NCBI GenBank assembly: GCA_032622095.1
Contig: CP136062.1
Location: 39,618,918-39,682,917 of the forward strand
Origin: Siphonodentalium dalli
Taxonomy: Eukaryota; Mollusca; Scaphopoda; Gadilida; Siphonodentaliidae
Direction: 5' to 3'
DNA length: 64,000 nt
Positions 46,141 to 61,811 of this stretch are shown here, one piece after another. The position numbers and the translations under genes are program-made. The notes below the pieces were generated by a model. That model saw only the letters and a program-made list of their open reading frames with translations. It was not told the DNA's origin and made no database searches. Position 1 is the stretch's first letter. Every line of letters begins with the position of its first letter.

Positions 46141-48329
46141 ATAGGTATCCCCGCCACATACATATAGGTATCCCCACCACACACATATAGGTATCCCCAC
46201 CACACACATATATAGGTATCACCACCACATACATATATAGGTATACCCAACACATACATATATAGGTATCCCCACCACATACATATATAGGTATCCCCAC
46301 CACACACATCTATATGTATCCCCACCACATACATATATCGGTATCCCCACCACATACATATATAGGTATCCCCACCACATACATATATAGGTATCCCCAC
46401 CACATACATCTATTGGTATCACCGCCACATACATCTATAGGTATACCCACCACATACATCTATAGGTATCCCGCCACACACATATATAGGTATTCCCACC
46501 ACACACATATATAGGTATCCCCACCACATACATCTATAGGTATACCGCCACACACATATCTAGGTATCCCCACCACACACATATACAGGTATCACCACCA
46601 CACACACATATAGGTATCCCCGCCAAATACATATATAGGTATCCCCACCACATACATATATAGGTATCACCACCACACACATATATAGGTATCCCCACCA
46701 CACACATATATAGGTATCCCCACCACATACATCTATAGTTATCCCCACCACACACATATATAGGTATCCCCATCACATACATATATAGGTATCCCCACCA
46801 CATACATATATAGGTATCCCCACCACACACATATATAGGTATCCACACCACATACATATATAGGTATCCCCACCACATACATATATAGGTATCCCCGCCA
46901 CATACATATATATGTATCACCACCACACACATATATAGGTATCCCCACCACATACATATATAGGTATCCCCACCACATACATCTATAGGTATCCCCACCA
47001 CACATAAATATAGGTATCCCCACCACATACAAATATAGATATCCCCACCACATACATATATATGTATCCCCACCACATACATCTATATGTATCCCCACCA
47101 CACACATATATATGTATCCCCACCACATACATCTATAGGTATCCCCACCACACACAGATATAGGTATCCCCACCACTTACATATATAGGTATCCCCACCA
47201 CACACATCTATATGTATCCCCACCACACACATCTATAGGTATCCCAACCCCACACATATATAGATATCACCACCACATACATATATAGGTATCCCAACCA
47301 CACAACTATATAGATATCACCACCACATACATATATAGGTATCACCACCACACACATATAGGTATCCCCACCACATACATATAGGTATCCCCGCCACATA
47401 CATATAGGTATCCCCACCACACACATATAGGTATCCCCACCACACACATCTATAGGTATCACCACCACATACATATATAGGTATACCCAACACATACATA
47501 TATAGGTAACCCCACCACATACATATATAGTTATCCCCACCACACACATCTATAGGTATCCCCACCACATACATATATAGGTATCCCCACCACATACATA
47601 TATAGGTATCCCCACCACATACATATATAGGTATTCCCACCACATACATCTATTGGTATCACCGCCACATACATCTATAGGTATCCCCGCCACATACATC
47701 TATAGGTATCCCGCCACACACATATATAGGTATCCCCACCACACACATATATAGGTATCCCCACCACATACATCTATAGGTATCCCGCCACACACATATA
47801 TAGGTATCCCCACCACACACATATATAGGTATCACCACCGCACACATATATAGGTATCCCCGCCAAATACATATATAGGTATCCCCACCACATACATATA
47901 TAGGTATCACCACCACACACATATATAGGTATCCCCACCACATACATATATATATATCCCCACCACATACATATATATGTATCCCCACCACATACATTTA
48001 TATGTATCCCCACCACACACATATATAGGCATCCCCACCACATACATCTATAGGTATCCCCACCACACACATATATAGGTATCCCCACCACCTACATATA
48101 TAGGTATCACCACCACATACATATATAGGTATCCCCACCACATACATATATAGGTATCCCCACCACATACATATATAGGTATCCCCGCCACATACATATA
48201 TATGTATCACCACCACACACATATATAGGTATCCCCACCACATATATAGGTATCCCCACCACATACGTCTATAGGTATCCCCACCACACACAAATATAGG
48301 TATCCCCACCACATACATATATAGATATC
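46141..48329. repeat. Mosaic block of modules seen elsewhere in the window
   Basis: 46.5-47.1 kb follows the module of 1.4-1.9 and 17.1-17.6 kb (ATATCTAGG, ATATACAGG and CGCCAAATAC units). At 47,239 the GTATCCCAACCCC unit of 3.9-5.8 kb reappears. From about 47,650 the sequence matches 6,236-6,900 at an offset of 41,423 bp. No unique sequence is present. Confidence 0.75.
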
Positions 48330-49220
48330 CCCACCACATACATATATATGTATCCACACCACATACATATATAGGTATCCCCACCACACACATATATAGG
48401 CATCCCCACCACATACATCTATAGGTATCCCCACCACACACATATATAGGTATCCCCACCACATACATATAGAGTATCCCCACCACACACATCTATAGGT
48501 ATCCCCACCACACACATCTATAGGTATCCCAACCACACACATCTATAGGTATCCCCACCACATAAATATGTAGGTATCCCCACCATATACATATATAGGT
48601 ATCCCCACCACATACATATATAGGTATCACCACCACACACATATATAGGTATCCCCACCACATACATATATAGATATCCCCACCACATACATATATATGT
48701 ATCCCCACCACATACATTTATATGTATCCCCACCACACACATATATAGGCATCCCCACCACATACATCTATAGGTATCCCCACCACACACATATATAGGT
48801 ATCCCCACCACCTACATATATAGGTATCGCCACCACATACATATATAGGTATCCCCACCACATACATATATAGGTATCCCCACCACATACATATATAGGT
48901 ATCCCCGCCACATACATATATATGTATCACCACAACACACATATATATGTATCCCCACCACATACATATATAGGTATCCCCACCACATACGTCTATAGGT
49001 ATGCCCACCACACACAAATATAGGTATCCCCACCACATACATATATAGATATCCCCACCACATACATATATATGTATCCCCACCACATACATCTATATGT
49101 ATCCCCACCACACACATATATAGGCATCCACACCACATACATCTATAGGTATCCCCACCACACACATATATAGGTATCCCCACCACATACATATATAGTA
49201 TCCCCACCACACACATCTAT
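48330..49220. repeat. 890-bp segment with a displaced copy 12.6 kb away
   Basis: Matches 60,920-61,811 at an offset of 12,590 bp, which becomes 12,591 after an extra C at about 61,595. Shared features include the one-base-short TATAGTATCC units, the CATAAATATG unit, the CCTACATATA unit (48,811 and 61,401) and the CATACGTCTATAGG unit. Its right half also repeats locally 720 bp upstream (CCTACATATA at 48,091). Confidence 0.85.
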
Positions 49221-49918
49221 AGGTATCCCCACCACACACATCTATAGGTATCCCAACCACACACATCTATAGGTATCCCCACCACATAAATATGTAGGTA
49301 TCCCCACCATATACATATATAGGTATCCCCACCACACACATACATAGGTATCCCCACCACATACATATATAGGTATCCCCGCCACACACATATATAGGTA
49401 TCCCCACCACACACATATATAGGTCTGCCCACCACATACATATATAGGTATCCCCGCCACACACATATATAGGTATCCCCGCCAAACACATATATAGGTA
49501 TCCTCACCACACACATATATAGGTATCCCGCCACATACATATATAGGTCTCCCCGCCACATACATATATAGGTAGCCCCACCACACATCTATAGGTATTC
49601 CCACCACACACATATATCGGTATCCCCGCCACACACATATATAGGTATCCCCACCACACACATGTATAGGTATCACCACCACACCTACATATAGGTATCC
49701 CCACCACATACATATATAGGTATCCCCACCACACACATATATAGGTATCACCACCACACACATATATATGTATCGCCACCACATACATATATAGTATCCC
49801 CACCACATACATCTATAGGTATCCACACCACACACATATATAGGTATCCCCACCACATACATATATAGGTATCCCCACCACATACATATATAGGTATCCC
49901 CACCACATACATATATAT
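49221..49918. repeat. Satellite block with 1.92-kb-HOR module
   Basis: Carries the CATAAATATG, CACATACATAGG, GTCTGCCC (49,423) and CGCCAAACAC units in the same order as in the 1.92-kb family. It is matched again at 55.55-55.87 and 59.74-60.06 kb (there GATCTGCCC at 55,705 and 59,900). A copy of the neighbouring 61.8-kb region lacks roughly 590 bp of it. Confidence 0.8.
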
Positions 49919-51860
49919 GTTTCCCCACAACACACATATATAGGTATCCCACCACATACATCTATAGGTATCCCCACCACACACATATATAGGTATCCCC
50001 ACCACATACATCTATAGGTATCCCCACCACATACATATATAGGTATCCCCACCGCATACAAATATTGGTATCCCCACCACACCCATTAATAGGTATCCCC
50101 ACCACATACATATATAGGTATCCCTGCCACACACATATATAGGTATCCCCACCACACACATATATAGGTATCCCCGCCACATACATATATAGGTCTCCCT
50201 GCCACACACATATATAGGTATCCCCACCACACACATATATAGGTATCCCCGCCACACACATATATAGGTATCCCTGCCACACACATATATAGGTATCCCC
50301 ACCACACACATATATAGGTATCCCCGCCACTTACATATATAGGTCTCCCCGCCAGATACATATATAGGTATCCCCACCACACATCTATAGGTATCCCCAC
50401 CACACACATATATTGGTCTCCCCGCCACACACATATATAGGTATCCCCGCCACATACATATATAGGTCTCGTCGCCACATACATATATAGGTATCCCCAC
50501 CACACATCTATAGGTATTGCCACCACACACATATATTGGTCTCCTCACCACACACATATATAGGTATCCCTGCCACATACATCTATAGGTCTCCCCACCA
50601 CACACATATATAGGTATCATCACCACACACATATATAGGTCTCCCCGCCACATACATCTATAGGTCTCCCCACCACATACATATATAGGTATCACCACCA
50701 CATACATATATAGGTATCTCCACCACACACATATATAGGTAACCCAGCAACACACATATATAGGTATCCCCACCATATACATATATAGGTATCCTCACCA
50801 CACACATATATAGGTCTCCACGCCACATACATCCATAGGTATCCCCGCCACACACATATATAGGTATCCCCACCACATACATCTATAGGTATCCCCACCA
50901 CATACATATATAGGTATCTTCACCACCCACATATATAGGTATCACCACAACATACATATATAGGTATCCCCGCCAACACATATATAGGTATCCCCGCCAC
51001 ATACATATATAGGTATCCCCACCACACACATCTATAGGTATCCCCACCACATACATATATAGGTATCACCACCACACACATATATAGGTATCACCACCAC
51101 ACACATATATAGGTATCCCCGCCAAATACATATATAGATATCCCCACCACATACATATATAGGTATCACCACCAAACACATATATAGGTATACCCACCAC
51201 ATACATATATAGGTATCCCCACCACATACATCTATAGGAATCCCCACCACACACATATATAGGTATCCCCACCACATACATATATAGGTATCCCCACCAC
51301 CTACATATATAGGTATCCCCACCACATACATATATAGGTATCCCAACCACATACATATATAGGTATCCCCACCACATACATATATAGGTAACCCCGCCAC
51401 AAACATATATATGTATCACCACAACACACATATATAGGTATCCCCACCACATACATATATAGGTATCCCCACCACATACGTCTATAGGTATCCCCACCAC
51501 ACACATATATAGGTATCGCCACCACATACATATATAGTATCCCCACCACTCACATCTATAGGTATCCCCACCACACACATCTATAGGTATCCCAACCACA
51601 CACATCTATAGGTATCCCCACCACATAAATATGTAGGTATCCCCACCATATACACATATAGGTATCCCCAACACACACATACATAGGTATCCCCACCACA
51701 TACATATATAGGTATCCCCGCCACACACATATATAGGTATCCCCACCACATACATCTATAGGTATCCACACCACACACATATATAGGTATCCCCACCACA
51801 TACATATATAGGTATCCCCACCACATACATATATAGGTATCCCCACCACATATATATATA
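49919..51860. repeat. CpG-richer subfamily block, copy 1 (1942 bp)
   Basis: Runs from a TGTTTCCCC unit at 49,919 to the next at 51,861. It is rich in GTCTCCCCGCC, TATCCCTGCC and TATCCCCGCC units, which create CpG where the usual unit has none. The CGCCAGATAC unit (50,350) and the ATCCATAGG unit (50,831) recur at 52,367 and 52,872, offsets of 2,017-2,041 bp. The right part (51.0-51.6 kb) returns to ordinary units. Confidence 0.8.
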
Positions 51861-54800
51861 TGTTTCCCCACCACACACATATATAGGTATCCCACCACAT
51901 ACATCTATAGGTATCCCCACCACACACATATATAGGTATCCCCACCACATACTTATATAGGTATCCCCACCACACACATCTATATGTATCCCCACCACAC
52001 ACATCTATAGGTATCCCACCACACACATCTATAGTTATCCCCACCACATACATATATAGGTATCCCCACCGCATACAAATATTGGTATCCCCACCACACC
52101 CATATATAGGTATCCCCACCACATACATATATAGGTATCCCTGCCACACACATGTATAGGTATCCCCACCACACACATATATAGGTATCCCCGCCACATA
52201 CATATATAGGTCTCCCTGCCGCACACATATATAGGTATCACCACCACACACATATATAGGTATCCCCGCCACACACATATATAGGTATCCCTGCCACACA
52301 CATATATAGGTATCCCCACCACACACATATATAGGTATCCCCGCCACATACATATATAGGTCTCCCCGCCAGATACATATATAGGTATCCCCACCACACA
52401 TCTATAGGTATCCCCACCACACACATATATTGGTCTCCCCGCCACACACATATATAGGTATCCCTCCACATACATATATAGGTCTCGCCGCCACATACAT
52501 ATATAGGTATCCCCACCACACATCTATAGGTATTGCCACCACATACATATATTGGTCTCCTCACCACACACATATATAGGTATCCCTGCCACATACATCT
52601 ATAGGTCTCCCCACCACACACATATATAGGTATCATCACCACACACATATATAGGTCTCCCCGCCACATACATCTATAGGTCTCCCCACCACATACATAT
52701 ATAGGTATCACCACCACATACATATATAGGTATCCCCACCACATACATATATAGGTATCTCCACCACACACATATATAGGTAACCCAGCAACACACATAT
52801 ATAGGTATCCCCACCACATACATATATAGGTATCCTCACCACACACAAATATAGGTCTCCACGCCACATACATCCATAGGTCTCCCCACCACATACATAT
52901 ATAGGTATCACCACCACATACATATATAGGTATCCCTCCCACACACATATATAGGTATCCCCGCCACACACATATATAGGTATCCCCACCACATACATCT
53001 ATAGGTATCCCCACCACATACATATATAGGTATCCTCACCACACACATATATAGGTATCACCACAACATACATATATAGGTATCCCCGCCAACACATATA
53101 TAGGTATCCCCGCCACATACATATATAGGTATCCCCACCACACACATCTATAGGTATCCCCACCACATACATATATAGGTATCACCACCACATACATATA
53201 TAGGTATCCCCACCACACACATATATGTATCCCCACCACACACATATATATAGTTATCCCCGCCACACACATATATAGGTATCCCCACCACATACATATA
53301 TAGGTCTCCCCACCACATACATATATAGGTATCCCCACCACACACATCTATAGGTATCCCCACCACACACATATATAGGTATCACCACCACACACATATA
53401 TAGGTATCCCCACCACATACATATATAGGTATCCCCACCACATAAATATATAGGTATCCCCACCACACACATCTATAGGTATCCCCACCACACACATCTA
53501 TAGGTATCCCCACCACATACATATATAGGTATCCCCACCACACACATTTATAGGTATCCCCGCCACATACATATATAGGTATCACCACCACACACATATA
53601 TAGGTCTCCCCACCACATACATATATAGGTATCCCCAACACACACATCTATTGGTATCCCCACCACAAACATCTATAGGTTTCCCCACCACACACATATA
53701 TAGGTTTCCCCACCATACACATCTATAGGTATCCCCACCACATACATATATAGGTATCCCAACCACACACATATATAGGTATCCCCATCATATACATATA
53801 TAGGTATCACCACCACACACATATAAGTATCCCCACCACACACATATAGGTATCCCCTCCACATACATATAAGTATCCCCACCACACACATATAGGTATC
53901 CCCACCACACACATCTATAGGTATCACCACCACATACATATATAGGTATACCCATCACATACATATATAGGTATCCCCACCACATACATATATAGGTATC
54001 CCCACCACATACATCGATAGGTATCCCCACCACATACATATAAAGGTATCCCCACCACATACATATATAGGTATCCCCACCACATACATATATAGGTATC
54101 CCCACCACATACATCTATTGGTACCACCGCCACAAACATCTATAGGTATCCCCACCACATACATCTATAGGTATCCCGCCACACACATATATAGGTATCC
54201 CCACCACACACATATATAGGTATCCCCACCACATACATCTATAGGTATCCCGCCACACACATATATAGGTATCCCCACCACACACATATATAGGTATCAC
54301 CACCACACACATATATAGGTATCCCCGCCAAATACATATATAGGTATCCCCACCACATACATATATAGGTATCACCACCACACACATCTATAGGTATCCC
54401 AACCACACACATATATAGATATCACCACCACATACATATATAGGTATCACCACCACACACATATAGGTATCCCCACCACATACATATAGGTATCCCCGCC
54501 ACATACATATAGGTATCCCCACCACACACAAGTAGGTATCCCCACCACACACATCTATAGGTATCACCACCACATACATATATAGGTATACCCAACACAT
54601 ACATATATAGGTATCCCTACCACATACATATATAGTTATCCCCACCACACACATCTATAGGTATCCACACCACATACATATATAGGTATCCCCACCACAT
54701 ACATCTATTGGTATCACCGCCACTTACATCTATAGGTATCCCCACCACATACATCTATAGGTATCCCGCCACACACATATATAGGTATCCCCACCACACA

Positions 54801-56002
54801 CATATATAGGTATCACCACCACACACATCTATAGGTATCCCGCCACACACATATATAGGTATCCCCACCACACACATATATAGGTATCACCACCACACAC
54901 ATATATAGGTATCCCCGCCAAATACATATATAGGTATCCCCACCACATACATATATAGGTATCACCACCACACACATATATAGGTATTCCCACCACATAC
55001 ATATATAGGTATCCCCACCACATACATCTATAGGTATCCCCACCACACACATATATAGGTATCCCCACCACATACATATATAGGTATCCCCACCACCTAC
55101 ATATATAGGTATCCCCACCACATACATATATAGATATCCCCACCACATACATATATAGGTATCCCCACCACATACATATATAGGTATCCCCGCCACATAC
55201 ATATATATGTATCACCACAACACACATATATAGGTATCCCCACCACATACATATATAGGTATCCCCACCACATACGTCTATAGGTATCCCCACCACACAC
55301 AAATATAGGTATCCCCACCACATACATATATAGATATCCCCACCACATACATATATAGGCATCCCCACCACATACATCTATATGTATCCCCACCACACAC
55401 ATATATAGGCATCCCCACCACATACATATATAGTATCCCCACCACACACATCTATAGGTATCCCCACCACATACATATATAGTATCCCACCACACACATC
55501 TATAGGTATCCCCACCACACACATCTATAGGTATCCCAACCACACACATCTATAGGTATCCCCACCACATAAATATGTAGGTATCCCCACCATATACATA
55601 TATAGGTATCCCCACCACACTCATACATAGGTATCCCCACCACATACATATATAGGTATCCCCGCCACACACATATATAGGTATCCCCACCACACACATA
55701 TATAGATCTGCCCACCACATACATATATAGGTATCCCCGCCACACACATATATAGGTATCCCCGCCAAACACATATATAGGTATCCTCACCACACACATA
55801 TATAGGTATCCCGCCACATAGATATATAGGTCTCCCCGCCACATACATATATAGGTATCCCCACCACACATCTATAGGTATTCCCACCACACACATATAT
55901 CGGTATCCCCTCCCACACACATATATAGGTATCCCCGCCACACACATATATAGGTATCCCCACCACATACATCTATAGGTATCCCCACCACATATATATA
56001 TA
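51861..56002. repeat. 4.14-kb higher-order repeat, copy 1
   Basis: From TGTTTCCCC at 51,861 to 56,003. CGCCAGATAC (52,367 and 56,509) and ATCCATAGG (52,872 and 57,014) keep an offset of 4,142 bp. The offset grows to 4,144 near 53.3 kb, to 4,194 near 54.8 kb and to 4,195 by 55.5 kb as single units are gained. The left third is the CpG-richer subfamily and the rest are ordinary units, so the HOR is composite. Confidence 0.88.
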
Positions 56003-59000
56003 TGTTTCCCCACCACACACATATATAGGTATCCCACCACATACATCTATAGGTATCCCCACCACACACATATATAGGTATCCCCACCACATACATATAT
56101 AGGTATCCCCACCACACACATCTATATGTATCCCCACCACACAAATCTATAGGTATCCCACCACACACATCTATAGGTATCCCCACCACATACATATATA
56201 GGTATCCCCACCGCATACAAATATTGGTATCCCCACCACACCCATATATAGGTATCCCCACCACATACATATATAGGTATCCCTGCCACACACATATATA
56301 GGTATCCCCACAACACACATATATAGGTATCCCCGCCACATACATATATAGGTCTCCCTGCCACACACATATATAGGTATCCCCACCACACACATATATA
56401 GGTATCCCCGCCACACACATATATAGGTATCCCTGCCACACACATATATAGGTATCCCCACCACACACATATATAGGTATCCCCGCCACATACATATATA
56501 GGTCTCCCCGCCAGATACATATATAGGTATCCCCACCACACATCTATAGGTATCCCCACCACACACATATATTGGTCTCCCCGCCACACACATATATAGG
56601 TATCCCTCCACATACATATATAGGTCTCGCCGCCACATACATATATAGGTATCCCCACCACACATCTATAGGTATTGCCACCACACACATATATTGGTCT
56701 CCTCACCACACACATATATAGGTATCCCTGCCACATACATCTATAGGTCTCCCCACCACACACATATATAGGTATCATCACCACACACATATATAGGTCT
56801 CCCCGCCACATACATCTATAGGTCTGCCCACCACATACATATATAGGTATCACCACCACATACATATATAGGTATCCCCACCACATACATATATAGGTAT
56901 CTCCACCACACACATATATAGGTAACCCAGCAACACACATATATAGGTATCCCCACCACATACATATATAGGTATCCTCACCACACACATATATAGGTCT
57001 CCACGCCACATACATCCATAGGTCTCCCCACCACATACAAATATAGGTATCACCACCACATACATATATAGGTATCCCTCCCACACACATATATAGGTAT
57101 CCCCGCCACACACATATATAGGTATCCCCACCACATACATCTATAGGTATCCCCACCACATACATATATAGGTATCCTCACCACACACATATATAGGTAT
57201 CACCACAACATACATATATAGGTATCCCCGCCAACACATATATAGGTATCCCCGCCACATACATATATAGGTATCCCCACCACACACATCTATAGGTATC
57301 CCCACCACATACATATATAGGTATCACCACCACATACATATATAGGTATCCCCACCACACAGATATATAGGTATCCCCACCACACACATATATATAGTTA
57401 TCCCCGCCACACACATATATAGGTATCCCCACCACATACATATATAGGTCTCCCCACCACATACATATATAGGTATCCCCACCACACACATCTATAGGTA
57501 TCCCCACCACACACATATATAGGTATCACCACCTCACACATATATAGGTATCCCCACCACATACATATATAGGTATCCCCACCACATAAATATATAGGTA
57601 TCCCCACCACACACATCTATAGGTATCCCCACCACACACATCTATAGGTATCCCCACCACATACATATATAGGTATCCCCACCACACACATTTATAGGTA
57701 TCCCCGCCACATACATATATAGGTATCACCACCACACACATATATAGGTCTCCCCACCACATACATCTATAGGTATCCCCAACACACACATCTATAGATA
57801 TCCCTACCACAAACATCTATAGGTTTCCCCACCACACACATATATAGGTATCCCCACCATACACATCTATAGGTATCCCCACCACATACATATATAGGTA
57901 TCCCAACCACACACATATATAGGTATCCCCATCATATACATATATAGGTATCACCACCACACACATATAGTTATCCCCACCACATACATATAGGTATCCC
58001 CGCCACATACATATAGGTATCCCCACCACACACATATAGGTATCCCCACCACACACATCTATAGGTATCACCACCACATACATATATAGGTATACCCAAC
58101 ACATACATATATAGGTATCCCCACCACATACATATATAGGTATCCCCACCACATACATCTATAGGTATCCCCACCACATACATATATAGGTATCCCCACC
58201 ACATACATATATAGGTATCCCCACCACATACATATATAGGTATCCCCACCACATACATCTATTGGTATCACCGCCACAAACATCTATAGGTATCCCCACC
58301 ACATACATCTATAGGTATCCCGCCACACACATATATAGGTATCCCCACCACACACATATATAGGTATCCCCACCACATACATCTATAGGTATCCCGCCAC
58401 ACACATATATAGGTATCCCCACCACACACATATATAGGTATCACCACCACACACATATATAGGTATCCCCGCCAAATACATATATAGGTATCCCCACCAC
58501 ATACATATATAGGTATCACCACCACACACATCTATAGGTATCCCAACCACACACATATATAGATATCACCACCACATACATATATAGGTATCACCACCAC
58601 ACACATATAGGTATCCCCACCACATACATATAGGTATCCCCGCCACATACATATAGGTATCCCCACCACACACATGTAGGTATCCCCACCACACACATCT
58701 ATAGGTATCACCACCACATACATATATAGGTATACCCAACACATACATATATAGGTATCCCTACCACATACATATATAGTTATCCCCACCACACACATCT
58801 ATAGGTATCCCCACCACATACATATATAGGTATCCCCACCACATACATATATAGGTATCCCCACCACATACATATATAGGTATCCCCACCACATACATCT
58901 ATTGGTATCACCGCCACATACATCTATAGGTATCCCCACCACATACATCTATAGGTATCCCGCCACACACATATATAGGTATCCCCACCACACACATATA

Positions 59001-60190
59001 TAGGTATCACCACCACACACATCTATAGGTATCCCGCCACACACATATATAGGTATCCCCACCACAAACATATATAGGTATCACCACCACACACATATAT
59101 AGGTATCCCCGCCAAATACATATATAGGTATCCCCACCACATACATATATAGGTATCACCACCACACACATATATAGGTATACCCACCACATACATATAT
59201 AGGTATCCCCACCACATACATCTATAGGTATCCCCACCACACACATATATAGGTATCCCCACCACATACATATATAGGTATCCCCACCACCTACATATAT
59301 AGGTATCCCCACCACATACATATATAGGTATCCCCACCACATACATATATAGGTATCCCCACCACATACATATATAGGTATCCCCGCCACATACATATAT
59401 ATGTATCACCACAACACACATATATAGGTATCCCCACCACATACATATATAGGTATCCCCACCACATACGTCTATAGGTATCCCCACCACACACAAATAT
59501 AGGTATCCCCACCACATACATATATAGATATCCCCACCACATACATATATAGGCATCCCCACCACATACATATATATGTATCCCCACCACACACATATAT
59601 AGGCATCCCCACCACATACATATATAGTATCCCCACCACACACATCTATAGGTATCCCCACCACATACATATATAGTATCCCCACCACACACATCTATAG
59701 GTATCCCCACCACACACACCTATAGGTATCCCAACCACACACATCTATAGGTATCCCCTCCACATAAATATGTAGGTATCCCCACCATATACATATATAG
59801 GTATCCCCACCACACACATACATAGGTATCCCCACCACATACATATATAGGTATCCCCGCCACACACATATATAGGTATCCCCACCACACACATATATAG
59901 ATCTGCCCACCACATACATATATAGGTATCCCCGCCACACACATATATAGGTATCCCCGCCAAACACATATATAGGTATCCTCACCACACACATATATAG
60001 GTATCCCGCCACATACATATATAGGTCTCCCCGCCACATACATATATAGGTATCCCCACCACACATCTATAGGTATTCCCACCACACACATATATCGGTA
60101 TCCCTCCCACACACATATATAGGTATCCCCGCCACACACATATATAAGTATCCCCACCACATACATCTATAGGTATCCCCACCACATACA
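56003..60190. repeat. 4.19-kb higher-order repeat, copy 2
   Basis: Second copy, at offsets of 4,142 to 4,195 bp from the first. Two extra units (+50 bp) lie between about 58.8 and 58.9 kb, where 54.66-54.72 kb has fewer plain units. Near 60,190 the expected TGTTT unit is missing, and the sequence instead continues with units matching about 57.17 kb onward. Confidence 0.87.
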
Positions 60191-60919
60191 TATATAGGTA
60201 TCCTCATCACACACATATATAGGTATCACCACCACATACATCTATAGGTATCCCCACCACACACATATATAGGTATCACCACCACACACATATATAGGTA
60301 TCCCCACCACATACATATATAGGTATCACCACCACATAAATATATAGGTATTCCCACCACACACATCTATAGGTATCCCCACCACACACATCTATAGGTA
60401 TCCCCACCACATACATATATAGGTATCCCCACCACACACATTTATAGGTATCCCCGCCACATACATATATATGTATCACTACCACACACATATATAGGTC
60501 TCCCCACCACATACATCTATAGGTATCCCCAACACACACATCTATATGTATCCCCACCACACACATCTATAGGTTTCCCCACCACACACATATATATGTA
60601 TCCCCAACACACACATATATAGGTATCACCACCACACACATATATAGGTATCCCCACCACATACATATATAGGTATCCCCACCACACACATATATAGGTA
60701 TCACCACCACACACATATATATGTATCGCCACCACATACATATATAGGTATCCCCACCACATACATATATAGGTATCCCTGCCACACACATTTATAGGTA
60801 TCCCCATCATATACATATATAGATAGCACCACCACACACATATAGTTATCCCCACCACATACATATAGGTATCCCCGCCACATACATATAGGTATCCCCA
60901 CCACTCACATGTAGATATC
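60191..60919. repeat. Truncated third copy of the 4.19-kb HOR
   Basis: Follows the order of 57.17-58.02 kb (TCCTCATCAC unit, TCACCACC units, CATTTATAGG then CCCCGCCACATAC, AACACACACATC). Numerous single-base differences make it less similar than the two complete copies are to each other. Roughly 1.1-1.2 kb of the CpG-richer third is absent before it. Confidence 0.7.
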
Positions 60920-61811
60920 CCCACAACATACATATATATGTATCCCCACCACATACATCTATATGTATCCCCATCACACACATATATAGGCATCCCCACC
61001 ACATACATCTATAGGTATCCCCACCACACACATATATAGGTATCCCCACCACATACATATATAGTATCCCCACCACACACATCTATAGGTATCCCCACCA
61101 CACATATATATAGGTATCCCAACCACACACATCTATAGGTATCCCCACCACATAAATATGTAGGTATCCCCACCATATACATATATAGGTATCCCCACCA
61201 CATACATATATAGGTATCACCACCACACACATATATAGGTATCCCCACCACATACATATATAGATATCCCCACCACATACATATATATGTATCCCCACCA
61301 CATACATTTATATGTATCCCCACCACACACATATATAGGCATCCCCACCACATACATCTAAAGGTATCCCCACCACACACATATATAGGTATCCCCACCA
61401 CCTACATATATTGGTATCGCCACCACATACATATATAGGTATCCCCACCACATACATATACAGGTATCCCCACCACATACATATATAGGTATCCCCGCCA
61501 CATACATATATATGTATCACCACAACACACATATATAGGTATCCCCACCACATACATATATATGTATCCCCACCACATACGTCTATAGGTATCCCCCACC
61601 ACACACAAATATAGGTATCCCCACCACATACATATATAGATATCCCCACCACATACATATATATGTATCCCCACCACATACATCTATATGTATCCCCACC
61701 ACACACATATATAGGCATCCACACCACATACATCTATAGGTATCCCCACCACACACATATATAGGTATCCCCATCACATACATATATAGTATCCCCACCA
61801 CACACATCTAT
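60920..61811. repeat. Displaced copy of the 48.3-49.2 kb segment
   Basis: Nearly unit-for-unit equal to 48,330-49,220, with a 12.59-kb offset and only scattered substitutions (for example TATATATAGG for CATCTATAGG near 61,104). At about 61,811 it joins sequence equivalent to 49,82x. Relative to the left locus about 590 bp is therefore missing at that joint. Confidence 0.85.
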
